A stretch of DNA of 64,000 nucleotides from Amblyomma americanum (Eukaryota > Arthropoda > Arachnida > Ixodida > Ixodidae). Shown one piece after another: positions 63,243 to 64,000 of the stretch (position 1 is its first letter; each line of letters begins with the position of its first letter). The stretch is taken from the NCBI RefSeq assembly GCF_052857255.1, contig NC_135498.1:158767124-158831123 (forward strand), read 5' to 3'. Below the pieces are notes generated by a model. The model was not told the origin of the DNA. It saw only the letters and a list, made by a program, of their open reading frames with translations, and ran no database searches. Made by a program: the position numbers and the translations under genes.

Positions 63243-63316
63243 GTCGCCGTAGCTCAGTTGGTAAGAGCACCGGACGCGATATTCGGAGGTCGTGGGTTCG
63301 GATCCCACCGGCGGCA
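63243..63316 (+). tRNA. tRNA-like sequence, right array unit 4
   Basis: Consensus 74-nt sequence with T6 terminator downstream. Confidence 0.45.
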
Positions 63317-63740
63317 TGGTTGTTTTTTCTGCTGCTTTATAAGTAATTTTCTTTAAGCGATTTATTAATCTAAGTATTACTATCCCACTCATAAGCATAA
63401 CACATCAAAAAAAAAATTCACGTTCCCCTATGCACCTTGGTTTCGGTGACTGTTGGCTCCCTTCATAAATTTGTCAAACGGCCCCCTCATTTCCTTTAAC
63501 TTCTCTGCTAATAGCTTAACGAGGGTCTCGGTTCTGGCAGTCTTGATGCCATAGGTAGCATAAGAGGGCTCTCGCACAGTTTCCGCCCTCGCCGTTAGAT
63601 GACGTTCTACGTCACGCTCGCGGTATTACAGGACGTGCTACGTCCGCCGCTATGGTCGAGGGTGGCGCTGGTGAACACTCTCAAGGCTCGCTTACACCCA
63701 GTAAACATAAATACCCACGAGAGCAGCAGATTGGACAGCC

Positions 63741-63814
63741 GTCGCCGTAGCTCAGTTGGTAAGAGCACCGGACGCGATATTCGGAGGTCGTGGGTTCGGA
63801 TCCCACCGGCGGCA
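63741..63814 (+). tRNA. tRNA-like sequence, right array unit 5
   Basis: Consensus 74-nt sequence with T6 terminator downstream. Confidence 0.45.
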
Positions 63815-64000
63815 TGGTTGTTTTTTCTGCTGCTTTATAAGTAATTTTCTTTAAGCGATTTATTAATCTAAGTATTACTACCCACTCATAAGCATAACAC
63901 ATTAAAAAAAAAATTCACGTTCCCCTATGCACCTTGGTTTCGGTGACTGTTGGCTCCCTTCATAAATTTGTCAAACGGCCCCCTCATTTCCTTTAACTTC

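Larger units (their letters stand above)
61653..64000 (+). repeat. Right array: five or more ~498-bp tRNA-like repeat units, inverted
   Basis: Same unit in the opposite orientation (spacing 499, 498, 497, 498 bp), continuing past the window end. With the left array it forms a palindrome with arms over 2.3 kb and a 33-bp spacer (61620-61652). Confidence 0.95.

Noticed and set aside
59378..63902. Repeated ~71-81-codon open frames on both strands of the tRNA-like array
   Set aside because: They span the tRNA-like sequence, are open on both strands, and recur only because the unit recurs. No coding signature.

Overview
This window is animal, almost certainly arachnid, nuclear DNA; the best fit is a hard tick (Ixodida). 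The evidence is: spliced genes; many copies of two tRNA-derived SINE types resembling the tick 'Ruka' SINEs; I-clade and CR1/L2-like LINEs; Penelope-like elements with GIY-YIG endonucleases; a U2 snRNA-like sequence; and long microsatellites. There are no bacterial operons, rRNA genes or CRISPR arrays. Nearly everything recognisable is a transposable element or a simple repeat, and only one probable host-gene fragment was found.

Layout. 1-854: no recognisable content. 855-12370: a candidate 11.5-kb DNA transposon with 12-bp terminal inverted repeats and clustered subterminal GAGGAC/GTCCTC motifs. It carries two genes on the + strand. The first is a TNP2 (CACTA/EnSpm-like) transposase, open in one frame over 710 codons apart from three premature stops (1370-3502). 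The second is a multi-exon DUF4806 gene whose domain exons splice in phase without a stop (about 3595-11295). Two Penelope-like fragments, a LINE 3' end and a SINE with target-site duplications lie in its introns. 12371-29350: mostly unannotatable sequence with SINEs, an inverted SINE pair, a 259-bp MITE nested in a SINE, LINE 3' tails, an 84-bp tandem duplication, an (AC)n tract and two units of a tRNA-like repeat. 29353-37890: nested retroelements: an I-clade LINE inside a SINE, a Penelope-like element inside a CR1-like LINE (11-bp target duplication), and a second decayed I-clade LINE. 37890-53330: sparse repeats, including a Penelope GIY-YIG remnant, a U2-like sequence and clustered SINEs. 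53333-56336: an I-clade LINE with reverse transcriptase and RNase H, interrupted by a SINE with a 14-bp target duplication; its 3' end runs into a 330-bp (TTCC)n tract. 58183-58306: first coding exon of a probable GMC oxidoreductase. 59313-64000: about 498-bp repeat units, each with a tRNA-like sequence, in two opposed arrays that form a large palindrome centred near 61636.

How the parts relate. The transposase and the DUF4806 gene share a strand, lie about 100 bp apart and sit between the same candidate ends, so they may form one two-gene mobile system whose transposase is now dead while the partner gene still reads through. The retroelement fragments are mostly dead on arrival, and their nesting gives a relative insertion order. 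The tRNA-like array has intact Pol III box A, a near-consensus box B and a T-run terminator, but its anticodon loop lacks U33, so it is better viewed as a tRNA-derived satellite than as a working tRNA cluster.
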